Shown: positions 1 to 7,700 of the stretch, piece by piece
How the letters are laid out: every line of letters starts with the position of its first letter
Numbering within the stretch: position 1 is the stretch's first letter
Assembly: GCA_015233485.1 (NCBI GenBank)
Contig: JADFXO010000049.1
Location: forward strand, 1-8,156
Length of the DNA: 8,156 bases
Direction: 5' to 3'
Source of the DNA: Nitrospirota bacterium
Lineage (GTDB): Bacteria > Nitrospirota > Thermodesulfovibrionia > Thermodesulfovibrionales > Magnetobacteriaceae
Translations under genes and position numbers: made by a program
The notes under the pieces: model-generated
What the model was told of the DNA's origin: nothing
Databases searched by the model: none
Seen by the model: the letters and a program-made list of their open reading frames with translations, nothing else

Positions 1-497
1 TGTCGAAAAAATATTTAATTTGTGCCCTGTTGCTTGTGGCCGTGTCTGTTGCGGCCTATGCCGCCGAGCCGCATAAGGCGTCGAAGAGCGATAAATGCGC
101 CGTTTGTGGTATGCTGGTCGGCCCTCACTCGAAATGGCTCTCTCAAATTATCTTTAAAGACGGCACGACCACGTTTTTTGACGGCCCTAAGGACATGTTC
201 AAGTTCTACTTCGACGTCCCAAAATACAGCCCTAACAAGATACAGGCCGGCATCGAAGATATATACGTTACCGAATACTATACGGCTAAACCTGTGAAGG
301 CGCAAGGTGTGTTGTATGTGGTAGGAAGCGACGTCATGGGACCTATGGGGGATGAGTTTGTTCCCGTGGCCCTCGACAAGGCAAATAATTTCATGGTTGA
401 CCACAAGGGACAGAAGTCCCTTAAGTTTGATGAGATTAAGGCCGCAGACCTTCAATCTAACGGTATGGGCATGTCACACTCCGGCCATATGCACTAA
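1..497 (+). CDS. nosL: NosL-family exported metal-binding protein (start codon cut by one base)
   Basis: The frame is open from the first base. The window begins with TG followed by codons for SKKYLICALLL, so the start is almost certainly an ATG one base upstream, giving a 165-aa protein. An internal TTG at 30 would cut the signal peptide in half and is rejected. Residues 1-21 or 22 form a Sec signal peptide (KK, hydrophobic core, AYA-A cleavage site) with no lipobox, unlike many NosL proteins, which are lipoproteins. After cleavage comes the NosL signature CAVCGM (Cys33, Cys36, Met38), then FFDGPKDMFKFY and SDVMGPMGDEF, all typical of the family. The tail GMGMSHSGHMH is rich in Met and His and could bind copper. 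Known NosL binds Cu(I) and helps mature nitrous oxide reductase. No nosZ is seen here, so this member may instead serve the downstream ABC system. First visible gene of the operon; its promoter is outside the window. Confidence 0.9.
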   Translation, partial: SKKYLICALLLVAVSVAAYAAEPHKASKSDKCAVCGMLVGPHSKWLSQIIFKDGTTTFFDGPKDMFKFYFDVPKYSPNKIQAGIEDIYVTEYYTAKPVKAQGVLYVVGSDVMGPMGDEFVPVALDKANNFMVDHKGQKSLKFDEIKAADLQSNGMGMSHSGHMH

Positions 498-502
498 ACG
501 AT

Positions 503-796
503 ATGTCAAAGACAAAACTATTTGCAGGGTTTATTTTCTTAGAGGCGGCAGTCCTCGCTGCCCTATATATAGGCTCGGTTAGCAGAGTCCAATTAAAAGA
601 GCCAGAGATGGCGTTAAAGCGTAGGATGGTGCGCGTTATGAAATTAACCGACGTCGCCTTTTGGACGGAGGCCAGATATACGAGACATCCTTCACAGGCA
701 GACTTCTTTGCCCCATTTCAGGATTTTCCATCGTCGGTTGACCACTTTCCGGCCGGCTCTATCGCGCCGCCTCTGCAAATACATGGAGCCAGATGA
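503..796 (+). CDS. Small single-pass membrane protein, unknown function
   Basis: A 97-aa protein starting 5 bp after the nosL stop and overlapping the permease start by 4 bp (ATGA), so it sits inside the operon with no room for its own promoter. Residues about 6-24 are a hydrophobic helix (FAGFIFLEAAVLAALYIG), after which comes a basic stretch (KRRMVRVMK, 39-47) and a polar tail with aromatic residues and 'DFPSSVDHFPAG'. The helix could be an uncleaved signal anchor with the tail outside, but the Lys/Arg-rich stretch just after it makes the orientation uncertain. There are no cysteines. I do not recognise a named domain. Good spacing, coupling and a clean open frame support it as real. It may be an accessory subunit of the adjacent ABC permease or a membrane tether for the NosL partner; both are inference. 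Confidence 0.75.
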   Translation: MSKTKLFAGFIFLEAAVLAALYIGSVSRVQLKEPEMALKRRMVRVMKLTDVAFWTEARYTRHPSQADFFAPFQDFPSSVDHFPAGSIAPPLQIHGAR

Positions 797-1947
797 AAGG
801 CAATGGCCGAATCATAGAGTATGCGTTATCGACTTTGGCGAGAAGGAAATTCAAGAATTTTTCCGTTGCTGCCGTCTTTAGTGTCCTGATTGCCGTGCTA
901 AGTTCTATCTTGTTCCTCACGCACGCGTATAAGACCGAGACGCTTAAATTACTTGATAACTCTCCCGCGATAATCCTCCAGAATATGTCAGGCGGCAGGC
1001 ACGAACTCATCCCAACGGAATATATCAAGACCCTTTCGGGCATTGCCGGTGTGGGCCAGATAGCGCCCAGGTACTGGGGATACTACTATGACTCGCTTAC
1101 GAGCGCCAACTATACGCTTATGGCCGTTGATGAGGGCATGCAGGATGTAAAACTGATAGAGGGACGTATGCCGCAGACAGACACCGAATGCGCCGTTGGC
1201 AGGGGTGTGGCAGACCTTAGACAGGCAGGACTAAAAGACGATTTCTTTCTAATCACCGGCGCGGAGCAAAGCGTCAACCTGAAAATCGTCGGGATTTTTA
1301 CCGCGAACTCCGCTATCCTGACAAACGACCTCGTCGTCATGACAAAGGACGGCCTCGTTAAGTTTTTCAACATGCCCGCAGACAGGGCAACCGACATTAC
1401 TATTGAGGTAAACAACCCGGCCGAGGTATCCATGGTGGCAAGGAAAATCAGGCACGCCTTCCCGAACTCCAGGCCGATACTAAAAAGCGAACTCATTCGC
1501 ACGTATGACAATATATTTAACTGGCGCGGGGGGATTGTGCTGACAATGTTTTTCGGGGCAATAGCGGCCTTTATGATTTTCGTATGGGATAAGGCCACAG
1601 GGATAAACGCACAGGAGAGGCAGGAAATAGGGATTCTCAAGGCCATAGGTTGGGAGACCTCCGATGTGCTCACGCTCAAGTTCTGGGAGGGCGCCGTTGT
1701 GGCGATATGTTCTTTTTTCACCGGATTGATACTGGCATATGTACACGTATTTTATTTTAACGCCCAGTTCCTTGCCCCCGTCCTAAAGGGCTGGTCTGTG
1801 TTATTCCCAAGGTTTGAGCCAATGCCATATATAGATATTTATCAGATATTCGTCTTGTTTTTCTTGACGGTGGTGCCGTACGTTGCCGCCGGCGTTGTGC
1901 CTTCGTGGAAGGCCGCTATCTCCGACCCTGACGTCGTAATGCGATAA
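793..1947 (+). CDS. ABC transporter permease, FtsX/MacB type
   Basis: A 384-aa protein with the classic layout of MacB/LolC/FtsX-type permeases: one N-terminal helix (about 24-46), a large extracytoplasmic domain (about 47-245, the MacB periplasmic core region), then three helices (about 247-266, 298-320, 350-371). Between helices 2 and 3 lies the cytoplasmic coupling segment QERQEIGILKAIGWETSDVL (274-293), matching the REIGILRALG signature that contacts the ATPase. The C-terminus PSWKAAISDPDVVMR matches the usual P..AA..DP...LR ending. Such permeases use ATP hydrolysis in the cytoplasm to do mechanical work on periplasmic substrates or lipoproteins rather than moving solutes through a pore. 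A GGAG lies just before the ATG. The start overlaps the previous stop, and the ATPase gene begins 3 bp after this stop. Arginine codons are mostly AGG/AGA (12 of 17). The substrate is unknown; it differs from the ABC-2 permease NosY of nos clusters. Confidence 0.93.
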   Translation: MKGNGRIIEYALSTLARRKFKNFSVAAVFSVLIAVLSSILFLTHAYKTETLKLLDNSPAIILQNMSGGRHELIPTEYIKTLSGIAGVGQIAPRYWGYYYDSLTSANYTLMAVDEGMQDVKLIEGRMPQTDTECAVGRGVADLRQAGLKDDFFLITGAEQSVNLKIVGIFTANSAILTNDLVVMTKDGLVKFFNMPADRATDITIEVNNPAEVSMVARKIRHAFPNSRPILKSELIRTYDNIFNWRGGIVLTMFFGAIAAFMIFVWDKATGINAQERQEIGILKAIGWETSDVLTLKFWEGAVVAICSFFTGLILAYVHVFYFNAQFLAPVLKGWSVLFPRFEPMPYIDIYQIFVLFFLTVVPYVAAGVVPSWKAAISDPDVVMR

Positions 1948-1950
1948 CAG

Positions 1951-2643
1951 ATGGACGCCGTTATCAGGACTGAGGGAGTGTCGAAGGTGTTTAACGCAGG
2001 GCTTGCCGATGAGGTAAGGGCGATTGCTGCCGTGTCCATCGAAATACCCCGCGGACGAATTACTGTATTTAAAGGCCCAAGCGGCTCAGGCAAGACAACC
2101 CTGCTTGGGCTTATCGGCTGCATGTCAAGGCCGACAGAGGGGAAGATTTTTGTGGAGGGCAAGGACGTGGCAAAACTCCCGGAGCGTTTTCTCACCAATG
2201 TCCGCCGCAAGACCTTTGGATTTATCTTCCAGCATTTTAATCTCATCAGGGGATTGACCGTCAGGGAAAACGTCATGCTGCCGCTGTATCCTACCGATAT
2301 AGATGGACGGCAGATGGAGAGGCGCATGGAGGAAATCCTTGATAAATTAGACCTGACGGCAAAACGCGCGGTGAAGGTAGAAAAACTCTCAGGGGGGCAG
2401 CAGCAGCGCGTTGCAATTGCCCGCGCTATGATAAACGAACCCGCCGTAATCCTCGCCGATGAGCCTACCGCCCACCTTGACACCAAACTCTCTGAGGATT
2501 TTCTGAACATCGTTACCACCCTGAACATAGATGGAAAGACAATCGTCATAGCCACGCACGACCCGTTAATCTATGACAAGCCGTATATCGACAACATAAT
2601 CGAGATGCGCGACGGAGCGGTGAAAGAGACCGCGCCGTTGTGA
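1951..2643 (+). CDS. ABC transporter ATP-binding protein, LolD/MacB type
   Basis: A 230-aa stand-alone nucleotide-binding subunit, normal in length for the LolD/MacB class. All catalytic motifs are present: Walker A GPSGSGKTT (42-50), Q-loop glutamine in FIFQHFNL (Gln94), signature LSGGQQQR (146-153), Walker B VILADE with catalytic Glu171, D-loop HLD (175-177) and switch histidine His203 in ATHD. The HFNLIRGLTVRENVMLP stretch after the Q-loop is characteristic of this class. It should form a cytoplasmic dimer that powers the permease encoded 3 bp upstream. The ATG directly follows the permease stop and has only a weak ribosome site, so translation is probably coupled. The stop overlaps the GTG of the next gene (GTGA). 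Confidence 0.95.
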   Translation: MDAVIRTEGVSKVFNAGLADEVRAIAAVSIEIPRGRITVFKGPSGSGKTTLLGLIGCMSRPTEGKIFVEGKDVAKLPERFLTNVRRKTFGFIFQHFNLIRGLTVRENVMLPLYPTDIDGRQMERRMEEILDKLDLTAKRAVKVEKLSGGQQQRVAIARAMINEPAVILADEPTAHLDTKLSEDFLNIVTTLNIDGKTIVIATHDPLIYDKPYIDNIIEMRDGAVKETAPL

Positions 2644-3656
2644 TATTCCACACTGGAGTCCTCGCCCTCGTCGTAGGCTCGTTGATAGTCCTCATCATGG
2701 CTTTTTTTTCCGTTGCCCTCGCGTTAAAAATAATCATTGGATGGGATATTACAAAGAGCACGGCAAAACAGCTCCTACTTGAGCGGCAGACATATCTGGT
2801 CACGACGATTATGAAATACGTAATGGGTTTTCAAATCCTGTCCCTGTTCCTGTTTGTATATACGGCCGATGACATACACAAACTCTTTGTTGGGGCGATG
2901 TGCGCAACAGGCTCACTTAACGCCAATCCCATAGGATGGTCGGTGTTGTTTGCAAAGATTGTGATTTTCTTCCTGTGCGCCATGTGGCTTGCCATTAACC
3001 GTGTCGATGAGCTGGCCGAGGACTATCCGCTTGTCAGGTTCAAGTATAAATATCTTATCGCGCTTGCCCCTGTCATAGCTCTTGAGGCGTACTGGCAGCT
3101 TGATTATTTCCTTGGGCTTAGGGCAAATGTGATTACCTCGTGCTGCAGTTCACTGTTTAGCGACGAGGGGGCTACGGTGGCTTCGTCGCTTTCGTCGCTG
3201 CCGGTGGGGCCGTCTCTGTATGTGTTTTATGCCGCGGGCGCCGTTGAGATTGCCCTGTTGTCGGCTCTGCTTATGAGAAGGGCGGGGCGTAATGGAGCGT
3301 GGTTACGGTATATTTCCGGGGCGTGGTCGTTTATATTCTTTGTTGTTTCGATTGCGTCCATAATATCTTTTGTGTCTATTTACTATTATGAAACCCCTGT
3401 GCACCACTGCCCTTTCGATATACTGCAAAAACAGTATATGTTTATAGGTTATCCACTCTATGGGAGCCTGTTCGGCGGTGTACTTTTCAGCATGGCCGCG
3501 GCTGTTGTGGAACCATTTAAAAAAATAGATTCGATACGAACTGAAATTCACAACGCCCAGAGGAGATGGACGAAGATTTCCATTGTGTTAATAATTATGT
3601 TTATAATAATAGCAACATGGCCGATTATTTTTTCGAATTTCAGGGCGTATGGCTAA
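2640..3656 (+). CDS. Polytopic membrane protein with Cys/His motifs, unknown function
   Basis: A 338-aa protein with about eight membrane helices (roughly 7-33, 54-74, 99-119, 136-154, 190-211, 223-249, 268-290, 311-331). The GTG start at 2640 overlaps the ATPase stop. An ATG at 2698 is possible but would remove most of the first helix, so GTG is preferred. Three segments stand out: MCATGSLNANP (Cys88) before helix 3, ITSCCSSLF (Cys168, Cys169) between helices 4 and 5, and ETPVHHCPFDIL (His255, His256, Cys257) between helices 6 and 7. If the helix count is right, and the N-terminus is cytoplasmic, the first lies outside and the others fall in loops whose side depends on exact topology. These look like metal- or thiol-handling residues. 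I recall similar uncharacterised proteins beside NosL/ABC genes in other anaerobes but cannot name the family. It is the last gene of the operon and probably works with the NosL-like protein and the transporter; no reaction can be assigned. Confidence 0.85.
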   Translation: MIFHTGVLALVVGSLIVLIMAFFSVALALKIIIGWDITKSTAKQLLLERQTYLVTTIMKYVMGFQILSLFLFVYTADDIHKLFVGAMCATGSLNANPIGWSVLFAKIVIFFLCAMWLAINRVDELAEDYPLVRFKYKYLIALAPVIALEAYWQLDYFLGLRANVITSCCSSLFSDEGATVASSLSSLPVGPSLYVFYAAGAVEIALLSALLMRRAGRNGAWLRYISGAWSFIFFVVSIASIISFVSIYYYETPVHHCPFDILQKQYMFIGYPLYGSLFGGVLFSMAAAVVEPFKKIDSIRTEIHNAQRRWTKISIVLIIMFIIIATWPIIFSNFRAYG

Positions 3657-3823
3657 AACTAACGGTCAGCCCGCGATGAACGCAGAGACATTATCATTCA
3701 GTTCAGAATTATGTGCTTGACGAAACGGCATTTTTTGTGGTCTAATACGATTTCACATTTAAAAAAAGCGGCGGGAACCAATAGCGTCTGCGATCATCGC
3801 TGCTGTCCTCATAGGAAAGCAAA
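3657..3823 (+). other. Intergenic gap separating the operon from the methyltransferase
   Basis: A 167-bp non-coding stretch, in contrast to the near-zero spacing upstream. It contains a sigma70-like promoter and a leader of about 70 nt. The leader can form a stem of 3767-3773 (AGCGGCG) with 3798-3804 (CGCTGCT), including one G-U pair. It also holds the small palindrome GCGAT-C-ATCGC at 3790-3800. A short TCCT-CAT-AGGA hairpin (3806-3816) could cover the ribosome site. No T-tailed terminator follows the membrane-protein stop. Confidence 0.6.
3717..3746 (+). promoter_or_regulatory. Sigma70-type promoter with extended -10 for the methyltransferase gene
   Basis: TTGACG (3717-3722) matches the -35 consensus at 5 of 6 bases, and TCTAAT (3741-3746) matches the -10 at 5 of 6, with an 18-bp spacer. 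The spacer holds a T6 run and ends in TGG, giving an extended -10 (TGn). Transcription would start near 3753, leaving a leader of about 70 nt. This would let the methyltransferase, and probably the glycosyltransferase that overlaps it, be expressed independently of the upstream operon. Predicted from consensus only. Confidence 0.6.
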
Positions 3824-4720
3824 ATGGAGTTTTTGGCCGGACAGATCGGGCAGCTACACGAGGGTGATTGTTTGGAAGTCATGTGCCATATCGAAAGCCA
3901 GTCTATTGATATGGTCATTTGTGATTTGCCATACGGCACAACTAGAAACAAATGGGATAGCGTAATTCCGCTTGACCGCCTGTGGAACGAATACCAGCGC
4001 ATTCTCAACCCGAGGGGGGTTATTGCCCTTACATCGCAGGGAATCTTCACGGCTAAGCTGATAATGAGCAAAGAAGAATGGTTTCGCTACAAATTTGTAT
4101 GGGTGAAAAGCAAGCCGACAAATTTTCTTAATGCCCGTCGTCAACCCCTCCGGCAGCATGAGGATATTTGCATCTTCTATGGCCGCCAACCAGAATATCA
4201 CCCTGTTATGTGGCAGGCAGAACCGTATAACAAAGGATACCGCAAGGACCAATACACTGGCAGTTATGGAGATTTCAAACCTTCTTTGGTCAAAAGTGCA
4301 GGCGAGCGATTCCCTACAGACGCGCTCTATTGTAAAACGGCTGAGGGTGAAGCGGGCGGGCGGGTCTGGCACCCCACTCAGAAGCCAGTTGCGCTGGGCC
4401 GTTATCTTATAAGAATGTTTACGGCACCGGGCGCGGTAGTGCTGGACAACGCTTTTGGCAGCGGTAGTTTCCTCGTAGCCGCCGCCATCGAGGGCCGCCG
4501 CTATATCGGCATTGAAAAGAATCAGGAAGTTCACTTGTTCAAGGAAGAGCGCATCGATTATATGCGCGTCGCTCGTGAGCGATTGGAAGAGGTGAAAAAA
4601 ATGATGGAGGCTGGTGAACAGGCACCTTCTATTTTCTCCGATCTGGAGCCAAGCGCCCGGGTTGGTCGATTGAAGCAGCATGAGCTGATCAATGTTAATG
4701 ATATTTATGGCCACAAATAA
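3824..4720 (+). CDS. Orphan DNA methyltransferase (beta-class N6-adenine / N4-cytosine)
   Basis: A 298-aa S-adenosylmethionine-dependent amino-methyltransferase acting on DNA. The catalytic motif IV is DLPYG (34-38, a DPPY variant), followed by HPTQKP (183-188) and the SAM-binding motif I LDNAFGSGSF (207-216) with Glu231 in IGIEKN. Having motif IV before motif I is the beta-class order. The DxPY form favours N6-adenine, but N4-cytosine is not excluded. The ATG at 3824 has AGGAAAG (3813-3819) at good spacing. Similar solitary enzymes occur on phages and integrative elements. No restriction endonuclease or specificity subunit is in the window. Arginine codons are CGN in 19 of 22 cases, against 5 of 17 in the upstream permease gene, suggesting a separate origin. 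The last 14-29 bp overlap the next gene. The recognition sequence cannot be read from the protein. Confidence 0.92.
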   Translation: MEFLAGQIGQLHEGDCLEVMCHIESQSIDMVICDLPYGTTRNKWDSVIPLDRLWNEYQRILNPRGVIALTSQGIFTAKLIMSKEEWFRYKFVWVKSKPTNFLNARRQPLRQHEDICIFYGRQPEYHPVMWQAEPYNKGYRKDQYTGSYGDFKPSLVKSAGERFPTDALYCKTAEGEAGGRVWHPTQKPVALGRYLIRMFTAPGAVVLDNAFGSGSFLVAAAIEGRRYIGIEKNQEVHLFKEERIDYMRVARERLEEVKKMMEAGEQAPSIFSDLEPSARVGRLKQHELINVNDIYGHK

Positions 4721-7700
4721 AAACGCCAAAGGCATAAGCCCGATTTTTTATATAGCCGCGCTTACGGCCGCCTTTGTTCTGCGCTCTGTTTTGGCGGTTT
4801 CTATAGAAGGCCACCCTATAGACATCGGTACGTTTAAGGCATGGGTAATGCGTACGGCAGCGGTGGGGCTGTCGAGGTTTTATTCGGGTGAGGTGTTTGC
4901 CGACTATCCGCCGGGCTATGTCTATATATTTTATCTGATAGGAAAGATAAAGTCGGCACTTTCTATTGCTGATGCGTCGAAGTCATTTTTGTATCTCGTA
5001 AAACTCCCTTCCATGATAACAGACATTGTGGCGGCACATCTCGTATTTTTAATGGCGCGCAGGAATTTTTCTGGATTTGTGGCGGTGGCCCTTGCCCTTG
5101 CCTATGCCTTTAACCCCGCGGTTATAGTTAATTCGGCCGTGTGGGGGCAGGTGGATTCGGTGTTTAGCCTCTGCGTCCTGGGGCTCATAATACTAATCAC
5201 CAGTGGGCGGCTTACCGCGGGGGCTGTAGTGTTTGCCATTGCGGTATTGATTAAGCCGCAGGGGCTTATCTTTACGCCTGTCCTGATTTACGCCCTGAGC
5301 CGGGTATCTCTCAAAAAAGCGGCCATCGCGCTCAGCGCCGCCGTCTGTGTATTTATCGCGGCGGTAGTGCCCTTTTCAATTAATAAAGATGCCCTCTGGA
5401 TAGTTAAACACTACCATGAGACACTCTCGTCGTACCCGTATGCCTCACTAAACGCGTTTAATCTCTTTACGCTGTTGGGCGGGAATTTCGCGCCGGTTAC
5501 GGACAGGTTTCTTGGCGTGACATATGAGCTGTGGGGCTATATGTTTATCGTCTTAACCGTCACCTCTTGTACGTACCTGTTCTATAAGAAAAGGGACGCG
5601 GAGGGAATTTATTATTTTATCGCCGCATTCCTGATAACCTCGGTGTTCGTCACGTCGGTGAAGATGCACGAGCGTTACCTGTTTCCTGGCCTTGTACTAT
5701 TACTTGCCAGTTATGCCGTGATACGAGACAAAAGGCTCTTGTATCTTTACGCGTTTATAAGCGCGACATTCTTTATTAACGAGGCATATGTGCTTCACTA
5801 CGGCATGAAGGAAATCTATAACTTAGACCCGCATGGCGGCGTGCTTCAGATTGTCTCACTGGCGCATGCCGGCTGCCTTGTCTATCTTGTAAAGCTGGGT
5901 GCGGACATATATGTAAGAACACCTCTGCCCCAAGCGATAAAAAAACCTGTGCCCCGCGCGTCTCGGCCGGTTGCAGAAAATGAAAATCCTGCCCCTCTGC
6001 CCACCCCTTCGCTGTTGACACTCGCAAGAAAGGACTACGCCGCGATAACGGTAATAACTATCTTAAACCTTGCCATTATGTACTACGGCCTCGGTTCATC
6101 AAAGGCGCCTGAGACTTTCTGGAGCACCGCGGAGAAAGGTAAAAGTGTCTATGTGGACTTTGGTGCGGAGCGCGCAGTCGGCAGGGTCTGTTTTTTTGGC
6201 GGCATAGGCGGCGGGCAATACGAGATGCGGTCTTCGCATGATTTTCAGAACTGGCAGCTCGTTAACACGCTCAAGCAAAATGCCGTGTTTGAATGGGAGT
6301 GCGTAAATGCGGACATGAAGGGGCGTTATATCCTGTTGACTGCCCTGGTGCCGGGGGCTATGCTCAACGAGATAGCATTTTTTGAGACGGGCGCACAGAC
6401 CCCATTGCCGGTAAAATCAGCAATGCCATATGAGCCTATTTACAACACCACCCAATCGGCTAAAGATTCGGCCGGCAATCTGATTGACGAACAGCAAACC
6501 GTACCACCTTCACCTTCATACACAAACAGCACTTATTTCGACGAAGTCTATCACGCGCGCACTGCCTATGAATATCTCCACGGGCTGCCGGTGTATGAAA
6601 CGACACATCCACCCCTTGGCAAGGTCATTATCGAAGCCGGCATTATTGTATTTGGAATGAATCCCTTCGGCTGGAGGTTTGCGGGGGCGTTATTTGCCGC
6701 GTTTATACCTGCCATTGTCTATGTGTTTGGGTACAGGCTTTTTGGGCGGACGAGGTATGCCCTGATAGCGTCCCTTTTGATGACCTTTGACTTTATGCGT
6801 GTTGCGCAGGGGCGAATGGCCACAGTAGATACATTCGCGATTTTTTTCATAATACTCATGTACTACTATATGTACAGGTACTGGGAGCTTTCAGCCGTCT
6901 CAGGAAGTAAGATAGACGGCGTGTTCAAAGGCGCCAACCTATATCTGGGCTGCAGCGGCTTATTTTTCGGATTGGGGGTGGCCGTGAAATGGATTTCTAT
7001 CTACGCGGGCGGCGGGCTTGCGGTTATTTTTTTCGCGTCTATTTTCAGAAGTTACACAGAGTTCGGCAAATCAGGCAGATTGATAACACCCCCGAAATCG
7101 GGCAAGAGACAACGCGCTGCCCGAAAAATCCGGCAAACATCCCAATTAAGCTTTGAACCTGTACATGCGGCAACGATTAAGGCCATCCAATACGCGGCGC
7201 TGTTTTTCATTTTAATTCCCGCCGTAATTTATGTCTTATCCTATGTGCCCACGGCAAAATACAAAGGGGTAACGGAGCTTTTAAGCTATGTAAAGCAAAG
7301 TCAAACGGACATGTACGATTACCATAGTAAACTGGTGGCCGAGCATCCATTTTCGTCCAAGTGGTACGAGTGGCCGATAATGAAAAGGCCGCTCTGGCTT
7401 TATAACGGGAATCCGCCCGGGCAGCAGCAGACACAGAGTATCGTTTCAATGGGAAACCCTGCCGTGTGGTGGGTGGGGATAGCGGCGGTTGTGGCGGTCT
7501 TAGGAGCGGTTGCAGTGGGGAAACGGGTCGGTGGAGGCGTCTTTATCGTCCTTACGGGCCTGTGCGCGCAGTTTTTACCGTGGGTGGCAGTGCCGCGCCT
7601 TACGTTTATATATCATTTTTACGCCTCCGTGCCGTTTGTCATATTTTGTATCACGTATGCCATAAAATGGCTGGAAGAGCGCCGATATGGCTTCAGATGG

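Noticed and set aside
503..513. ATATGTCAAAG-like match between the start of the small membrane protein gene and position 7784
   Set aside because: An 11-base match between two coding regions with no shared context is expected by chance.
1842..2555. Minus-strand frame of 237 aa opposite the ATPase gene
   Set aside because: Serine/arginine-rich antisense translation of a gene with intact Walker motifs; no independent support.
3651..3671. Possible terminator GGCT...AGCC after the membrane-protein gene
   Set aside because: The stem is only 4 bp and no T-run follows.
3711..3965. Plus-strand 84-aa frame running from the promoter into the methyltransferase
   Set aside because: It would start at the -35 region, and its translation is out of frame with the methyltransferase and featureless.
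3854..4735. Long minus-strand frame of 293 aa opposite the methyltransferase
   Set aside because: It is the shadow of the strong methyltransferase frame, which carries all catalytic motifs.
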